Source: Sharpea porci
GTDB taxonomy: Bacteria; Bacillota_I; Bacilli_A; Erysipelotrichales; Coprobacillaceae
Length of the DNA stretch: 64,000 nt
Assembly (NCBI RefSeq): GCF_009695655.1
Contig: NZ_VUNM01000006.1
Coordinates: 1-64,000 of the forward strand
Direction of reading: 5' to 3'
This document shows, one piece after another, positions 1 through 7,920 of the stretch. Under the pieces are notes generated by a model. The model was not told the origin of the DNA. It made no database searches and saw only the letters and a program-made list of their open reading frames with translations. The position numbers and the translations under genes are program-made. Positions within the stretch are counted from its first letter, which is position 1. The number at the start of each line of letters is the position of its first letter.

Positions 1-50
1 CCATGTAAGATCACCTCTTCAAATATTTTACTACCAGGGATGCCGGATGG

Positions 51-86
51 AAAGAAAAAGGAGAGGCCATTGAAAATGGGCTCTCC
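51..86 (-). terminator. Intrinsic terminator of azlCD-phzF
   Basis: A hairpin with arms GGAGAG-CCATT and AATGG-CTCTCC is followed, read on the minus strand, by a T-rich tract (A-rich at 51-59 on the plus strand). It lies 70 bases past the phzF stop. Confidence 0.7.
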
Positions 87-91
87 TGAGT

Positions 92-124
92 GGACATGAT
101 TACTTGTAATCATGTCCTTTTTTT
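92..124 (+). terminator. Intrinsic terminator of a gene left of the window
   Basis: A perfect 12-bp stem (GGACATGATTAC / GTAATCATGTCC) with a 2-base loop is followed by eight or more T. It stops plus-strand transcription entering from outside the window and faces the phzF terminator. Confidence 0.75.
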
Positions 125-153
125 ATTAAGCATATAGTTATCTCATTTCATAA

Positions 154-936
154 TTAGTCCTCAAGAATTGTTCCTTTTGAAAAGAGTACTGCTTGACCTG
201 CAACTTTCACTCTATCTCCACAAAGCTTTGTAGAGAGAATACCACTTCTTTCTGATGCTTGAAAACATATGAGTTCTTGCTTGCTTAATCGATGAAACCA
301 ATAAGGCGTAATCATGCAATGCGTACTACCAGTAACTGGATCTTCAGGAACACCTAATTTAGGTGCAAATATACGACTGATACAATCAAAGCCTTCTTGA
401 TCAGCTGGTGCTGTTACTGCAACAAGCAGTCCTTCGAGATTTTTTATTTTGTTTTGGTTAGGTTTTAGGTTTCTTACTGAAGCTGCATCTGGTAATACAA
501 GCAATAAATCTCGATCAATATAGGCTTCTATTGGACGTATGCCAAGAGCTTCTTCCATTTGATCTGTAACTTCAACCTTGTTAAGAGTGTATGCAGGAAA
601 ATCCATCTCATAGAGGGCATCTTTACGTTTTACAGTTACTTTTCCAACCTGTGTGTTGAAGGATACTTCTTGTTGATCTTTCCCATAATAATTGAGAATG
701 ACATAGGATGTACCTAGTGTCGCATGACCACAGAAGTCTATTTCTCCTCCTGGTGTAAACCATCGTAAATGATATGCATTTCCTTCTTTTACTACAAAGG
801 CTGTTTCTGAAAAATTGTTTTCTTTGGCAATGCTTTGCATTAACTTGTCATCAGGCCACACGTCAAGAATACATACAGCAGCTTGATTTCCTGCAAATAC
901 CTTATTTGTAAAAGCATCAACAATATATTGTTTCAT
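154..936 (-). CDS. PhzF-family isomerase/epimerase-like protein
   Basis: This 260-residue protein belongs to the PhzF family (diaminopimelate epimerase fold), whose members move hydrogens on small acids; the PhzF prototype isomerises a phenazine precursor. The catalytic-Glu motif NFSETAF (E44), the DFCGHAT glycine/His motif near residue 70 and the GVPEDPVTGSTH motif near the C-terminus are all present, and the length is normal. It is the last gene of an azlC-azlD-phzF operon, 42 bases after azlD, with GAGGTG ahead of the ATG. The substrate cannot be told from sequence; the neighbours suggest amino-acid-related metabolites. Phenazine synthesis is not implied. Confidence 0.85.
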   Translation of the reverse strand: MKQYIVDAFTNKVFAGNQAAVCILDVWPDDKLMQSIAKENNFSETAFVVKEGNAYHLRWFTPGGEIDFCGHATLGTSYVILNYYGKDQQEVSFNTQVGKVTVKRKDALYEMDFPAYTLNKVEVTDQMEEALGIRPIEAYIDRDLLLVLPDAASVRNLKPNQNKIKNLEGLLVAVTAPADQEGFDCISRIFAPKLGVPEDPVTGSTHCMITPYWFHRLSKQELICFQASERSGILSTKLCGDRVKVAGQAVLFSKGTILED

Positions 937-978
937 AATAATAACACCTCTATTTATATAAATAACTTTAATTGTTTT

Positions 979-1314
979 TTAGAAGAATAATTGAATAAGT
1001 AGCATATAACTCATTGTCCCACCAGCAATTGACAACAACATCTGTTTTTTCCAAAGATGAAGAGCTATTGTAACAAGAATGGCTATCAATTCAGGAAGAC
1101 CATGTGTTCCTGAAAGAATGGATACATCTTTTAAACAATAAACCACTAACATGCCAAAGATGGCACAAGGCAATGCTTTGCCAAGATAGAGAATATATTG
1201 TGGGGTTGGCTTCTTATCTGAGAAGATGAGAAAAGGCAAATATCTTGTTATCATTGTACCAAGAATACATAAAGCAATTGTGATGATTTGTTGGGGGATT
1301 GTCATTGGACTCAT
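979..1314 (-). CDS. azlD: AzlD-like branched-chain amino acid exporter subunit
   Basis: This 111-residue protein has about four hydrophobic segments and the family's ITRYLPF motif near the N-terminus. AzlD is the small partner of AzlC; in known members the pair exports branched-chain amino acids or analogues such as azaleucine. Its start overlaps the azlC stop by 4 bases (ATGA), which indicates translational coupling. Length and topology are typical. Confidence 0.85.
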   Translation of the reverse strand: MSPMTIPQQIITIALCILGTMITRYLPFLIFSDKKPTPQYILYLGKALPCAIFGMLVVYCLKDVSILSGTHGLPELIAILVTIALHLWKKQMLLSIAGGTMSYMLLIQLFF

Positions 1315-2021
1315 TGTGCATTTTCCTCGCTTTCTGTATAGGCTGTACTGATGGGCTTTTTAAAGAGTGTAAGTAGTATGATGATGGTCATCATAGCAGG
1401 AATCATGAAATGATTCTTGCCTAATAGAATCAAACACAAGCCTGTAGCGATAATGCCAATAAGTCCTGTATATTTCTTCTTTTCTTTCATCCATTGATTC
1501 ATAAAGATTGTCACAAACATCGCTGTCATGACAAAATCAAGACCCTTGGTATTAAAGTGGAGATAGGGCCCAATCAGCCCACCAATTGTTGCACCAGATA
1601 CCCAGTACAAATGATTCAACAATGTCACAAAAAACATAAACCAGCCTCGATCCACATCTTCAGGAATATCAGCAGTATAATTAATAGAAAATGTTTCATC
1701 ACACATTCCAAAAATCAAATAAAACTTCTTCCAACCCATATCCTTATACTTATCCAACATCGCAATACCATAAAACAAATGTCTTGCCTGAATAAGTAAC
1801 GACATAGTCAAAGCGGCAACAGGGGCAAAAGGTGACATTAAGAGGGCTACGGCAATAAATTCTAATGATCCTCCAAATATAAGCAAACTCATAAAGAATG
1901 GATAAATAAATGAGAACCCATTCTTATTCATCAAAATACCATAAGCTAATGCGAGAAACCAAAATCCCGCAAATATAGGTATTGTATAAGGAAAAGCTGC
2001 TTTCAATGCTTTTGTTTTCAT
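1311..2021 (-). CDS. azlC: AzlC-family branched-chain amino acid exporter
   Basis: This 236-residue multi-pass membrane protein matches AzlC/YgaZ: the [20 protein letters not shown] segment, the RHLFYGI motif and the CDETFSI motif are family hallmarks. With AzlD it should form a two-subunit exporter of branched-chain amino acids in the cytoplasmic membrane. AAAGGAG lies 6 bases before the ATG. A promoter just upstream (2046-2074) abuts the terminator of the first small-RNA-like repeat, so the gene can be transcribed independently or by readthrough from the repeat array. Confidence 0.88.
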   Translation of the reverse strand: MKTKALKAAFPYTIPIFAGFWFLALAYGILMNKNGFSFIYPFFMSLLIFGGSLEFIAVALLMSPFAPVAALTMSLLIQARHLFYGIAMLDKYKDMGWKKFYLIFGMCDETFSINYTADIPEDVDRGWFMFFVTLLNHLYWVSGATIGGLIGPYLHFNTKGLDFVMTAMFVTIFMNQWMKEKKKYTGLIGIIATGLCLILLGKNHFMIPAMMTIIILLTLFKKPISTAYTESEENAQ

Positions 2022-2045
2022 AGAATTCTCCTTTGTATTGCCTCT

Positions 2046-2074
2046 ATTCTAAAATAAACATAAGAAAAAGACAA
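2046..2074 (-). promoter_or_regulatory. Promoter of azlC-azlD-phzF
   Basis: On the minus strand TTGTCT and TAGAAT are separated by exactly 17 bases. The -35 lies inside the T-rich tail of the terminator of repeat unit 1. Confidence 0.55.
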
Positions 2075-2206
2075 AGAAAAAAGAAGTTCTTCTTGGGAGG
2101 AAAAGGACTTCTTCTTCATTGTCGAAAATGTTTTGTCGAAATATTTTCAAAGGGAAATTTTTAAGTACTTTTGGGAAAGTATTTATGGTGTCAGTTCTCT
2201 ACTGAC
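2072..2206 (-). ncRNA. Candidate small RNA, tandem unit 1
   Basis: Read on the minus strand this unit starts with hairpin GTCAGT-AGAGA-ACTGAC. An ACTTTCCCAAAAGT-type hairpin with a CCC loop follows, then a second TTTCCC segment, and a terminator hairpin (AAGAAGT/ACTTCTT) whose loop holds CCTCCC before a T-rich tail. A -10-like TATATT precedes the first hairpin by about 7 bases, giving a transcript of about 130 nt. The layout recurs in units 2 and 3. C-rich loops can pair with Shine-Dalgarno sequences, as in the multicopy LhrC RNAs of Listeria; that function is inferred here, not shown. Confidence 0.6.
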
Positions 2207-2212
2207 AAGACT

Positions 2213-2245
2213 AATATAAGCTTGATTTATGAACACAATGTGTAC
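2213..2245 (-). promoter_or_regulatory. Promoter and palindromic operator of RNA unit 1
   Basis: The plus strand carries GAACACAATGTGTAC (2231-2245), a 15-base near-perfect palindrome. Minus-strand TATATT lies at 2213-2218. No good -35 is visible; the palindrome occupies that place, which suggests activator or repressor control. Confidence 0.5.
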
Positions 2246-2297
2246 AATATGGTTTCTTGAAGTAATTTGTGTTAAGAAAGCGTTAGTTCAATAGAAA

Positions 2298-2402
2298 CGA
2301 AAAAGAAGTCTTTCTTGGGAGGAAAAAGGCTTCTCTTTCGTGTAAAGAATGTTTTGGAAATACTAATTGGGAAAGTATTTATGGTGTCAGTTCTCTACTG
2401 AC
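2298..2402 (-). ncRNA. Candidate small RNA, tandem unit 2
   Basis: This is the second copy of the repeat, predicted at about 105 nt. It keeps the 5' hairpin GTCAGT-AGAGA-ACTGAC, a hairpin ATACT/AGTAT with TTCCC in the loop, and a terminator hairpin whose loop holds CCTCCC before a T-rich tail. It lacks the middle block of unit 1 that contains two TTTCGACAA repeats, so the units differ by an internal insertion or deletion while the ends are conserved. Confidence 0.58.
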
Positions 2403-2408
2403 ATGACT

Positions 2409-2441
2409 AATATAAGATTGCTTTATGAACACAATATGTAC
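2409..2441 (-). promoter_or_regulatory. Promoter and palindromic operator of RNA unit 2
   Basis: GAACACAATATGTAC (2427-2441) and minus-strand TATATT (2409-2414) hold the same spacing as in unit 1. Confidence 0.48.
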
Positions 2442-2554
2442 ATAAGTTTAACTTGGTAGGAATTTAGGGGAAAGATTGTATTTATTATGAGAAGTTCATG
2501 TTTGAGTATTTAGCTATACTGAAGACTTTTGAACAGGAGTAATGACATGGATAC

Positions 2555-2666
2555 AAAACAAAAAGAAGTCTTAACTTGGGAGGGGTAGACTTCTTCTTGT
2601 TTGTCGAAATTATTTTGTCGAAATATTTCAAAAGGGAAAATTTATGTCGTCAACTCTTTGTTGACG
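2555..2666 (-). ncRNA. Candidate small RNA, tandem unit 3
   Basis: This third, more diverged copy is about 112 nt. The 5' hairpin is CGTCAAC-AAAGA-GTTGACG: relative to units 1 and 2 both arms changed together, so pairing is kept (covariation). The terminator stem is a perfect 9 bp (AAGAAGTCT/AGACTTCTT) with CCCCTCCC in the loop and a T-rich tail. A TTTTCCCTTTTGAAA segment and two TTTCGACAA-like repeats lie between. Covariation plus a perfect terminator makes this the best evidence that the array acts as RNA. Confidence 0.6.
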
Positions 2667-2671
2667 AGGAT

Positions 2672-2704
2672 AATATAGGTGAGTTATATGAACAGAATGT
2701 GTAC
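2672..2704 (-). promoter_or_regulatory. Promoter and palindromic operator of RNA unit 3
   Basis: GAACAGAATGTGTAC (2690-2704) starts 3 bases past the hxlR stop, with minus-strand TATATT at 2672-2677. Confidence 0.48.
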
Positions 2705-2707
2705 TTT

Positions 2708-3082
2708 TTAACTGTTTGCGCTTACACTTTTCTCTTTATTTTTCTCCTCCAAATAATCAATATATTTCATGCCCCACTTCTCTATTTCATTAAGCACAGG
2801 AGTAAAAGAATAACCAATATCTGTCAATGAATATTCTACTCTAGGTGGTATTTCAGGATAGACTTGACGCTTTATTAATCCTTCTTGTTCTAAATATTTC
2901 AATTGGGCAGAGAGTGTAGCCTGAGTGATATCAATATGTCTTTGTAGCTCCTTAAAGCGTACTGGTCCCTCAGATAATTCATGTAGAATGAGTATTGCCC
3001 ACTTTCCTTTAATGAGCTGTTGAGATGTCACAAAGGGACATTTCCCAAACTGATTAGCTTTTTCACATTGTTCTTTTTTCAT
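2708..3082 (-). CDS. HxlR-family transcriptional regulator
   Basis: This is a winged-helix HxlR-type regulator of 124 residues. It has the family's CPF segment near the N-terminus, GKWAILILHELSEGPVRFKE and the helix ITQATLSAQLKYLEQEGLI. An in-frame ATG lies four codons upstream at 3094, but GGAGG falls between the two ATGs, so the start at 3082 is chosen. HxlR proteins often sense reactive electrophiles or quinones through a cysteine; Cys residues near the N-terminus (EQCEKANQFGKCPF) fit. It is divergent from the MoaF-like and DODA genes, its likely targets, and directly upstream of the small-RNA array. Confidence 0.85.
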   Translation of the reverse strand: MKKEQCEKANQFGKCPFVTSQQLIKGKWAILILHELSEGPVRFKELQRHIDITQATLSAQLKYLEQEGLIKRQVYPEIPPRVEYSLTDIGYSFTPVLNEIEKWGMKYIDYLEEKNKEKSVSANS

Positions 3083-3100
3083 AAGATCCTCCATTACTCA

Positions 3101-3113
3101 AGTATTTGATACT
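3101..3113. promoter_or_regulatory. Candidate HxlR operator
   Basis: AGTAT-TTG-ATACT is a perfect 5-bp palindrome 19 bases upstream of the hxlR start. A related pair, AGTAT (3193-3197) and ATACT (3205-3209), precedes the divergent MoaF-like gene. Confidence 0.4.
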
Positions 3114-3224
3114 AACTTTATAAAATAATCCTACTTGTTTTTCTTTGTTTCTATTATATGATGTAGGAGAAGAAATTCAAGAAAATATAGTGAGTATGAA
3201 AAAAATACTAATGGAGGTAAGACA

Positions 3225-3563
3225 ATGAGTATATTTGAAAAATATCAAGGTAAAAGAATTGATGTCAATTATGAAACAGGTTATCATTTTGTGATTGAAT
3301 ATTTGTCGGAGAAGGAATTAAAGTGGACAGCCTTGGCAAAACGTGCAAAAGGTGCCCCAGAAGTAGAATATGAGCCCTATGTTTCTTATGAATTAGGGGA
3401 TGATGAGTATATGGTGAACTGGATTGAAGAATCAGGTTTAGTTGTTTCTCAGATTGCGAATTTTAAAGAAGGTAAAGTGTATGCCTTTATGACATGGCCT
3501 GATGATAATGAACGTGGTAAACGTGCACAGCTCCTTCATAAAGGAACGCTTACAGTATTATAG
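3225..3563 (+). CDS. MoaF-like (calycin-fold) small protein
   Basis: This 112-residue beta-rich protein has the pattern GKRIDVNYETGYHFVIEYLS, then YMVNWIEESGLVVSQI, then a final strand. That resembles the MoaF-related, lipocalin-like family that also recalls phenolic acid decarboxylase. Function is unknown for most members. GGAGG lies 8 bases before the ATG. It is the first gene of an operon with the DODA-type dioxygenase, divergent from hxlR. A paralog lies at 59050-59391 next to a different regulator, which suggests a sensing or detoxifying role for small aromatic or reactive compounds (inference). Confidence 0.65.
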   Translation: MSIFEKYQGKRIDVNYETGYHFVIEYLSEKELKWTALAKRAKGAPEVEYEPYVSYELGDDEYMVNWIEESGLVVSQIANFKEGKVYAFMTWPDDNERGKRAQLLHKGTLTVL

Positions 3564-3582
3564 GATGAGGAGGAATAATAAT

Positions 3583-4356
3583 ATGAGAATGCCAGTTATA
3601 TTTTCAGGACATGGTAGTCCAATGGTTGCCCTAGAAAACAATGAAATCACTCAAGGCATGCATCAAGTAGGGACTGAAGTTATAAAGAAGTATGGTAAGC
3701 CTAAAGCTATTCTCGCTATTTCAGCACATTGGTATATTGGTGAAACAGCGATACAGTCTGCTAGTCCCCCACAACAAGTCTATGACATGTATGGCTTTCC
3801 AAAAGAACTCTATGAACTCAAATATCCTGTTAAAGGAAGTCAGGAACTGACAAATGATGTTCTTAAGACTTTAGGACCTGAAGTAAAGGTAAATGATGAC
3901 TGGGGTATTGATCATGGAACTTGGTCTGTTCTTGTTCATATGTTCCCTGATGCAAGTATTCCGGTTGTACAATTATCTGTAAATAGATATTTTACGCCTC
4001 GTAAGGCTTATGAGATTGGCAAGAAGCTTGCAAAGCTAAGAGATGAAGGTTATCTGATTTTTGCGAGTGGCAATGTTGTTCATAACTTGATGCGTGTTGA
4101 ATGGGATAATCCTCATGGCTCTGTTATGACAGATCGATTTAATCATTATATTGTTGAAAAGGTCACTCAGCGTGATGATGAAGCCGTACTGAACTTCACA
4201 ACACATCCTGATGCATCCTATGCCGTACCAACACCGGATCACTTTATGCCACTCTTCTATATCCTAGGCGCAACACAAAATGAAGTCCCACAAGTCTTCA
4301 ACAATGTTGCCAACTTAGGATCGATGGCAATGACCGGATTTGTCTTTGATATGTAG
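3583..4356 (+). CDS. DODA-type (YgiD-like) extradiol dioxygenase
   Basis: This 257-residue protein belongs to the class III extradiol ring-cleavage dioxygenase family (DODA/YgiD). The metal-site motifs FSGHGSP near residue 8 and AISAHWY near residue 45 are present, as are DWGIDHGTW and the ASGNVVHNL segment. An open frame extends upstream to 3502, but AGGAGG at 3568-3573 sits 9 bases before the ATG at 3583, so that start is chosen. Such enzymes open catechol-like rings using non-haem Fe or Zn; plant DODA acts on DOPA. With the HxlR and MoaF-like genes it suggests aromatic or quinone turnover; the substrate is unknown. Confidence 0.82.
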   Translation: MRMPVIFSGHGSPMVALENNEITQGMHQVGTEVIKKYGKPKAILAISAHWYIGETAIQSASPPQQVYDMYGFPKELYELKYPVKGSQELTNDVLKTLGPEVKVNDDWGIDHGTWSVLVHMFPDASIPVVQLSVNRYFTPRKAYEIGKKLAKLRDEGYLIFASGNVVHNLMRVEWDNPHGSVMTDRFNHYIVEKVTQRDDEAVLNFTTHPDASYAVPTPDHFMPLFYILGATQNEVPQVFNNVANLGSMAMTGFVFDM

Positions 4357-4375
4357 ACAACTACATAACATATTA

Positions 4376-4411
4376 AAAGAGGGCATGATGAGTAATGTCC
4401 TCTTTGTTTAT
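4376..4411. terminator. Terminator after the DODA gene
   Basis: AAAGAGG-GCAT pairs with ATGT-CCTCTTT, followed by TGTTTATT. The hairpin starts about 20 bases after the stop codon. Confidence 0.65.
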
Positions 4412-4589
4412 TGTCAATCCATTTTCCAGTAGCTATATGAAGAATAATTCTCATGTACTGTTAGAGTATTCTTGATATTATTGAGAGAACTTCCTTATTA
4501 GCTATATGTTGTAGAAATGAGAGGTGTTCAGTCTTTTCGTTTTCTTGATAAGAGTGTAAACTGAGAGAGGTATAAATGGAGAGATGTTT

Positions 4590-5501
4590 ATGAAAACGAA
4601 TAAATTAGTACAGGGTGCCATGATTGCAGCTATGTTTGGTGTCATGAGTATTCTTAATACAATGAGTGGGACAATGTTTGATACATTGATTGGCTATTTT
4701 ATGGTTGTTCCTTTTGTCTATTATAGCTATCATAGCCGTTTAAGAGAGAGTCTTCTTGTAGCTCTTGTGTCACTCTTTATTGTCTTCTTGCAGGGACAGC
4801 TGATGTTTAGTCTTATTGCCTTAGAGACATGTGGCTTTGGAATTGTCATTGGGGAGTGCTTGAAGCGTAAGAAGAGTGGCGGGGTTATGCTTTTTGCGAG
4901 CTTTATAGTATCCTTTGTCATTAATATATTGATCTATGAAGTCTTTGCTGGAGTTTTAGGCATATCCATGCATAAAGAGATGGTCCAAATGTATGACATA
5001 ATAGTCAAACAAGTCCCAGCGTTCAAACAAAGACTATCCGTCACTGCCTTCACAAGCCTCATTCCTCTTGCCATTCTTTTTATGAGTGTCTTGGAGAGTT
5101 ATGTTGTGATCTTGTTGACGCAGGTAGTTTTAATGCGCGTTGTCAAAAATAAAATTCAGTTCCCAGCTTTCTTCCATATCGCTTATTTCCAGCTTAATCG
5201 TATTGTTGGCTATATTGTTTTAGTTGTCTATCTTGTCTGTCAGGCACTTTTAGCCCGCTATAATCATGTTGTCTTACGTTATCTTGACGTGATTGCGATG
5301 GTGATTATTATAGTTGATGGGATGAGTGTGGTGAGTTTCTATTTGTTGGAAAAGAATCCTAAACTAGCAGGAATCAGTATTATCTTGTTGTTTATTCCAC
5401 CTATTAATATGGCATTATTGCTTGTGGGAATCATTGACATAATCAGTGATTTAAAAGAGAAAATCATGTATAATAGGAAGGTCAAAGAAGGAGGGATGTA
5501 A
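4590..5501 (+). CDS. YybS-like DUF2232 membrane protein
   Basis: This protein of about 303 residues has eight or so hydrophobic segments and belongs to the YybS/DUF2232 family, which is related to energy-coupling-factor S components. An ATG at 4584 directly abuts the GGAGAG sequence, so the ATG at 4590 (MKTNKLVQGAMIAAMFG) is preferred. It is followed one base later by gdpP, the order seen in many Bacillota (yybS-gdpP-rplI-dnaB). The transported ligand, if any, is not known. Confidence 0.8.
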   Translation: MKTNKLVQGAMIAAMFGVMSILNTMSGTMFDTLIGYFMVVPFVYYSYHSRLRESLLVALVSLFIVFLQGQLMFSLIALETCGFGIVIGECLKRKKSGGVMLFASFIVSFVINILIYEVFAGVLGISMHKEMVQMYDIIVKQVPAFKQRLSVTAFTSLIPLAILFMSVLESYVVILLTQVVLMRVVKNKIQFPAFFHIAYFQLNRIVGYIVLVVYLVCQALLARYNHVVLRYLDVIAMVIIIVDGMSVVSFYLLEKNPKLAGISIILLFIPPINMALLLVGIIDIISDLKEKIMYNRKVKEGGM

Positions 5502-5502
5502 G

Positions 5503-7464
5503 ATGACGAAGAAGGTCGCATTAGTACGTAATGTTATTATTGCGTTGTTGTTTTTAGAAATCATTGTCTTTTATGGATTATATGGCATTCTTAAAATGAT
5601 TAATATGTTGCCCTTTTCCCTCTATGTCACAATACGTAATGGTATTCTCATAGCATTACTTTTTTATTTAGGATCGGTATTGAATGGGAATGCTGTAAGT
5701 GTTGCTGAAGCCTTAAATGAAGATAGTAATAATGCTTTGATCTTTGGTGGTGTAGGTATTATTCAGTATGATGAGAGTCGTAATATTACCTGGATCTCAG
5801 ATCTCTTATCAGCCATGGGATTAAAGATTATTGGGCTAAAATTACTAGACTGGCAACCGACATTAGCTGGTTTATTTGAAAGTGATGATATTCGTATTAT
5901 TGATGTCAAAGGTAAGAAGTTTGAATGTTATAACTCGGAAGAGACACGGATGATCTTCTTAAAAGATATCACTCAGTATTATTCATTGGAACAGGATTAT
6001 GATGATGGGCAGATCTGTATGGCCTATATTACCATTGATAACTTTGATGAAACATTGGAGAATGCTGATGAATCTAAGGCTGCACAAATACAATCGACAA
6101 GCCGTAAAGTGATTGTTGATTGGGCTTATGAGAATGGCATGATCATTAGACGTTTTAAGTCGGGTGGTTATATGGCTTTCTTTAATGAACGTATTTATAA
6201 GAAGCTTGTTGAAGATAAATTCTCTATTCTTGATGAATTCAAGAAAAAAAGTATGGAATTAGATGAAGTCATTACGCTCTCTATTGGTATTGGTAGAGGA
6301 ACAAGAGTTTTAAGAGAACTTGAAGAGAATGCGACAGCAGCTTTGCGTCTGACCTACAGCCGTGGTGGTGACCAGGTTGTTATTAAGAGTGGGAAGGATA
6401 ATATTCGTTTCTTTGGTGGGACAACAGATACTTATGAGAAGTCATCCAAGGTCCGTGCCCGCGTTATTGCGACAAGCTTATCTGGCGTTATTAAACGTTC
6501 CAGCAATGTCTTTGTCATGGGACATAAGTTCTCGGATCTTGATTCATTAGGTGGATCGCTTGCAATGGCAAGACTTGTTGAGGCTTTTGATAAGAAAGTG
6601 AAGATTGTTATTGATTTTAATTCTCTTGAAGAGAAAACACGTTATGTTGCTTCAAAGATGCGTGAAGATGATCGTTATGAAGATTTGATTTGTACATATA
6701 ATGAAGCATTGGAGATGGTGAATAAAGATAGTTTATTAGTTCTTGTTGATCATCATAAATCATCATTGTCAATAGCTTCTGGTTTATTGGATGTGGTAAA
6801 GAATAAGGTTGTCATTGATCACCATCGTCGTGGTGAAGACTTCATTGAGATGCCTATTCTTACTTACCTAGAACCATCTGCTTCATCAACAGTAGAACTG
6901 ATTGTTGAATTATGTGGATATCAGAATGTTGATGTGAAATTTAATGAAATGGATGCGACAATCATGTATGCGGGTATGTTGGTTGATACAAACTACTTCA
7001 AGCAGCGTGTTGGTGTGCGTACATTCCAGTCGGCAGCACGCTTGAAAGAGCTGAATGCGAATGTTGTACAGGCCTATGAATTATTGGAAGATTCTTTTGA
7101 AAAGACAAAGGAAATCCTTGATATCACAAAGACAGCAGTACGATATCGTGATCATATTCTTATTGCCCATGGTGAAGACAATGAAGAACATCAGTCATCA
7201 GCACTTGCCAAGGCAAGTAACCAGCTCTTGAGTGTTCAGGATGTTCTTGCAACCTTTACTGTTGGTCGTTTGAATAAGAATACGGTGGCAATTTCCGGAC
7301 GTTCTAGTCGTGATATTAATGTGCAGATGATTATGGAAAAGCTAGGTGGGGGTGGTCATTTTACGATGGCGGCCTGTCAGATTGCTGATAAGTCCATTGA
7401 TGAAGCAATTGAAATGCTTCATAATGCGATTGATGCTTATTTTAATGAAAGAGGAGATGTTTAA
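5503..7464 (+). CDS. gdpP: Cyclic-di-AMP phosphodiesterase GdpP
   Basis: This 653-residue protein has the full GdpP architecture: two N-terminal membrane helices (about residues 5-60), a PAS-like segment, a degenerate GGDEF-like domain (about 170-300), then DHH and DHHA1 phosphoesterase domains. The DHH signatures are [21 protein letters not shown] and [11 protein letters not shown], with [10 protein letters not shown] near the end. It hydrolyses c-di-AMP to pApA and so controls turgor, potassium uptake and cell-wall stress. AGGAGG precedes the ATG. It sits between yybS and rplI, the usual arrangement. Confidence 0.96.
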   Translation: MTKKVALVRNVIIALLFLEIIVFYGLYGILKMINMLPFSLYVTIRNGILIALLFYLGSVLNGNAVSVAEALNEDSNNALIFGGVGIIQYDESRNITWISDLLSAMGLKIIGLKLLDWQPTLAGLFESDDIRIIDVKGKKFECYNSEETRMIFLKDITQYYSLEQDYDDGQICMAYITIDNFDETLENADESKAAQIQSTSRKVIVDWAYENGMIIRRFKSGGYMAFFNERIYKKLVEDKFSILDEFKKKSMELDEVITLSIGIGRGTRVLRELEENATAALRLTYSRGGDQVVIKSGKDNIRFFGGTTDTYEKSSKVRARVIATSLSGVIKRSSNVFVMGHKFSDLDSLGGSLAMARLVEAFDKKVKIVIDFNSLEEKTRYVASKMREDDRYEDLICTYNEALEMVNKDSLLVLVDHHKSSLSIASGLLDVVKNKVVIDHHRRGEDFIEMPILTYLEPSASSTVELIVELCGYQNVDVKFNEMDATIMYAGMLVDTNYFKQRVGVRTFQSAARLKELNANVVQAYELLEDSFEKTKEILDITKTAVRYRDHILIAHGEDNEEHQSSALAKASNQLLSVQDVLATFTVGRLNKNTVAISGRSSRDINVQMIMEKLGGGGHFTMAACQIADKSIDEAIEMLHNAIDAYFNERGDV

Positions 7465-7465
7465 T

Positions 7466-7912
7466 ATGAAAGTTATTTTATTGGAAGATGTAAGAAAAGT
7501 AGGGAAAAAGAATGAGATTGTGGAAGTGGCAGATGGTTATGGCCAGAACTTCCTCATTAAGAATCATAAAGCAGTTCTTGCGACAGCAGGAGAACGTCGT
7601 AATCTTGATCGTTTAAAAGCTCAGGAAGCAGCTGATCAGGAAGTATTAAAGGAAGAAGCAGAAGCGACTGCAGAAAGACTTAAGACGATTGTTTTAAAGT
7701 TTAATGCGGCAGTAGGAAAGGATGGTCTTTCTACTTCTTATGTTTCTACAAAACAGATTGTTAAGGAATTAAGAGAAAAATATGATATTAGAGTGGATAA
7801 GAGAAAGATTATTAATCCACATCCAATTGCTGCTTTTGGTAAGACAGAAGTAGATGTTGAATTATTTAAAGGTGTTATTGGTAAGATTACTGTTGAATTG
7901 ATTGCGAAATAG
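7466..7912 (+). CDS. rplI: 50S ribosomal protein bL9
   Basis: This 148-residue protein matches bL9: N-domain [19 protein letters not shown] with the GYGQNFLIK motif, a central charged helix and a C-terminal domain. A long open frame runs upstream inside gdpP, but GAGGAG at 7451-7456 and the canonical N-terminus fix the start at 7466, one base after the gdpP stop. bL9 binds 23S rRNA near the L1 stalk. It is followed 8 bases later by dnaB. Confidence 0.97.
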   Translation: MKVILLEDVRKVGKKNEIVEVADGYGQNFLIKNHKAVLATAGERRNLDRLKAQEAADQEVLKEEAEATAERLKTIVLKFNAAVGKDGLSTSYVSTKQIVKELREKYDIRVDKRKIINPHPIAAFGKTEVDVELFKGVIGKITVELIAK

Positions 7913-7920
7913 GAGAATTT

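Noticed and set aside
1494-1799. Plus-strand open frame inside azlC
   Set aside because: It has no ribosome binding site and is antisense to a clear membrane protein gene. Its composition reflects the reverse of hydrophobic codons.
2071-2704. Tandem riboswitch or T-box leader for azlCD
   Set aside because: No T-box AGGGTGG core and no match to purine, guanidine or SAM aptamers could be seen. Each unit has its own promoter-like and terminator-like ends, and azlC has its own promoter after them.
2576-2830. Plus-strand open frame across RNA unit 3 and the hxlR end
   Set aside because: It overlaps structured repeats and the real minus-strand gene and has no family-like features.
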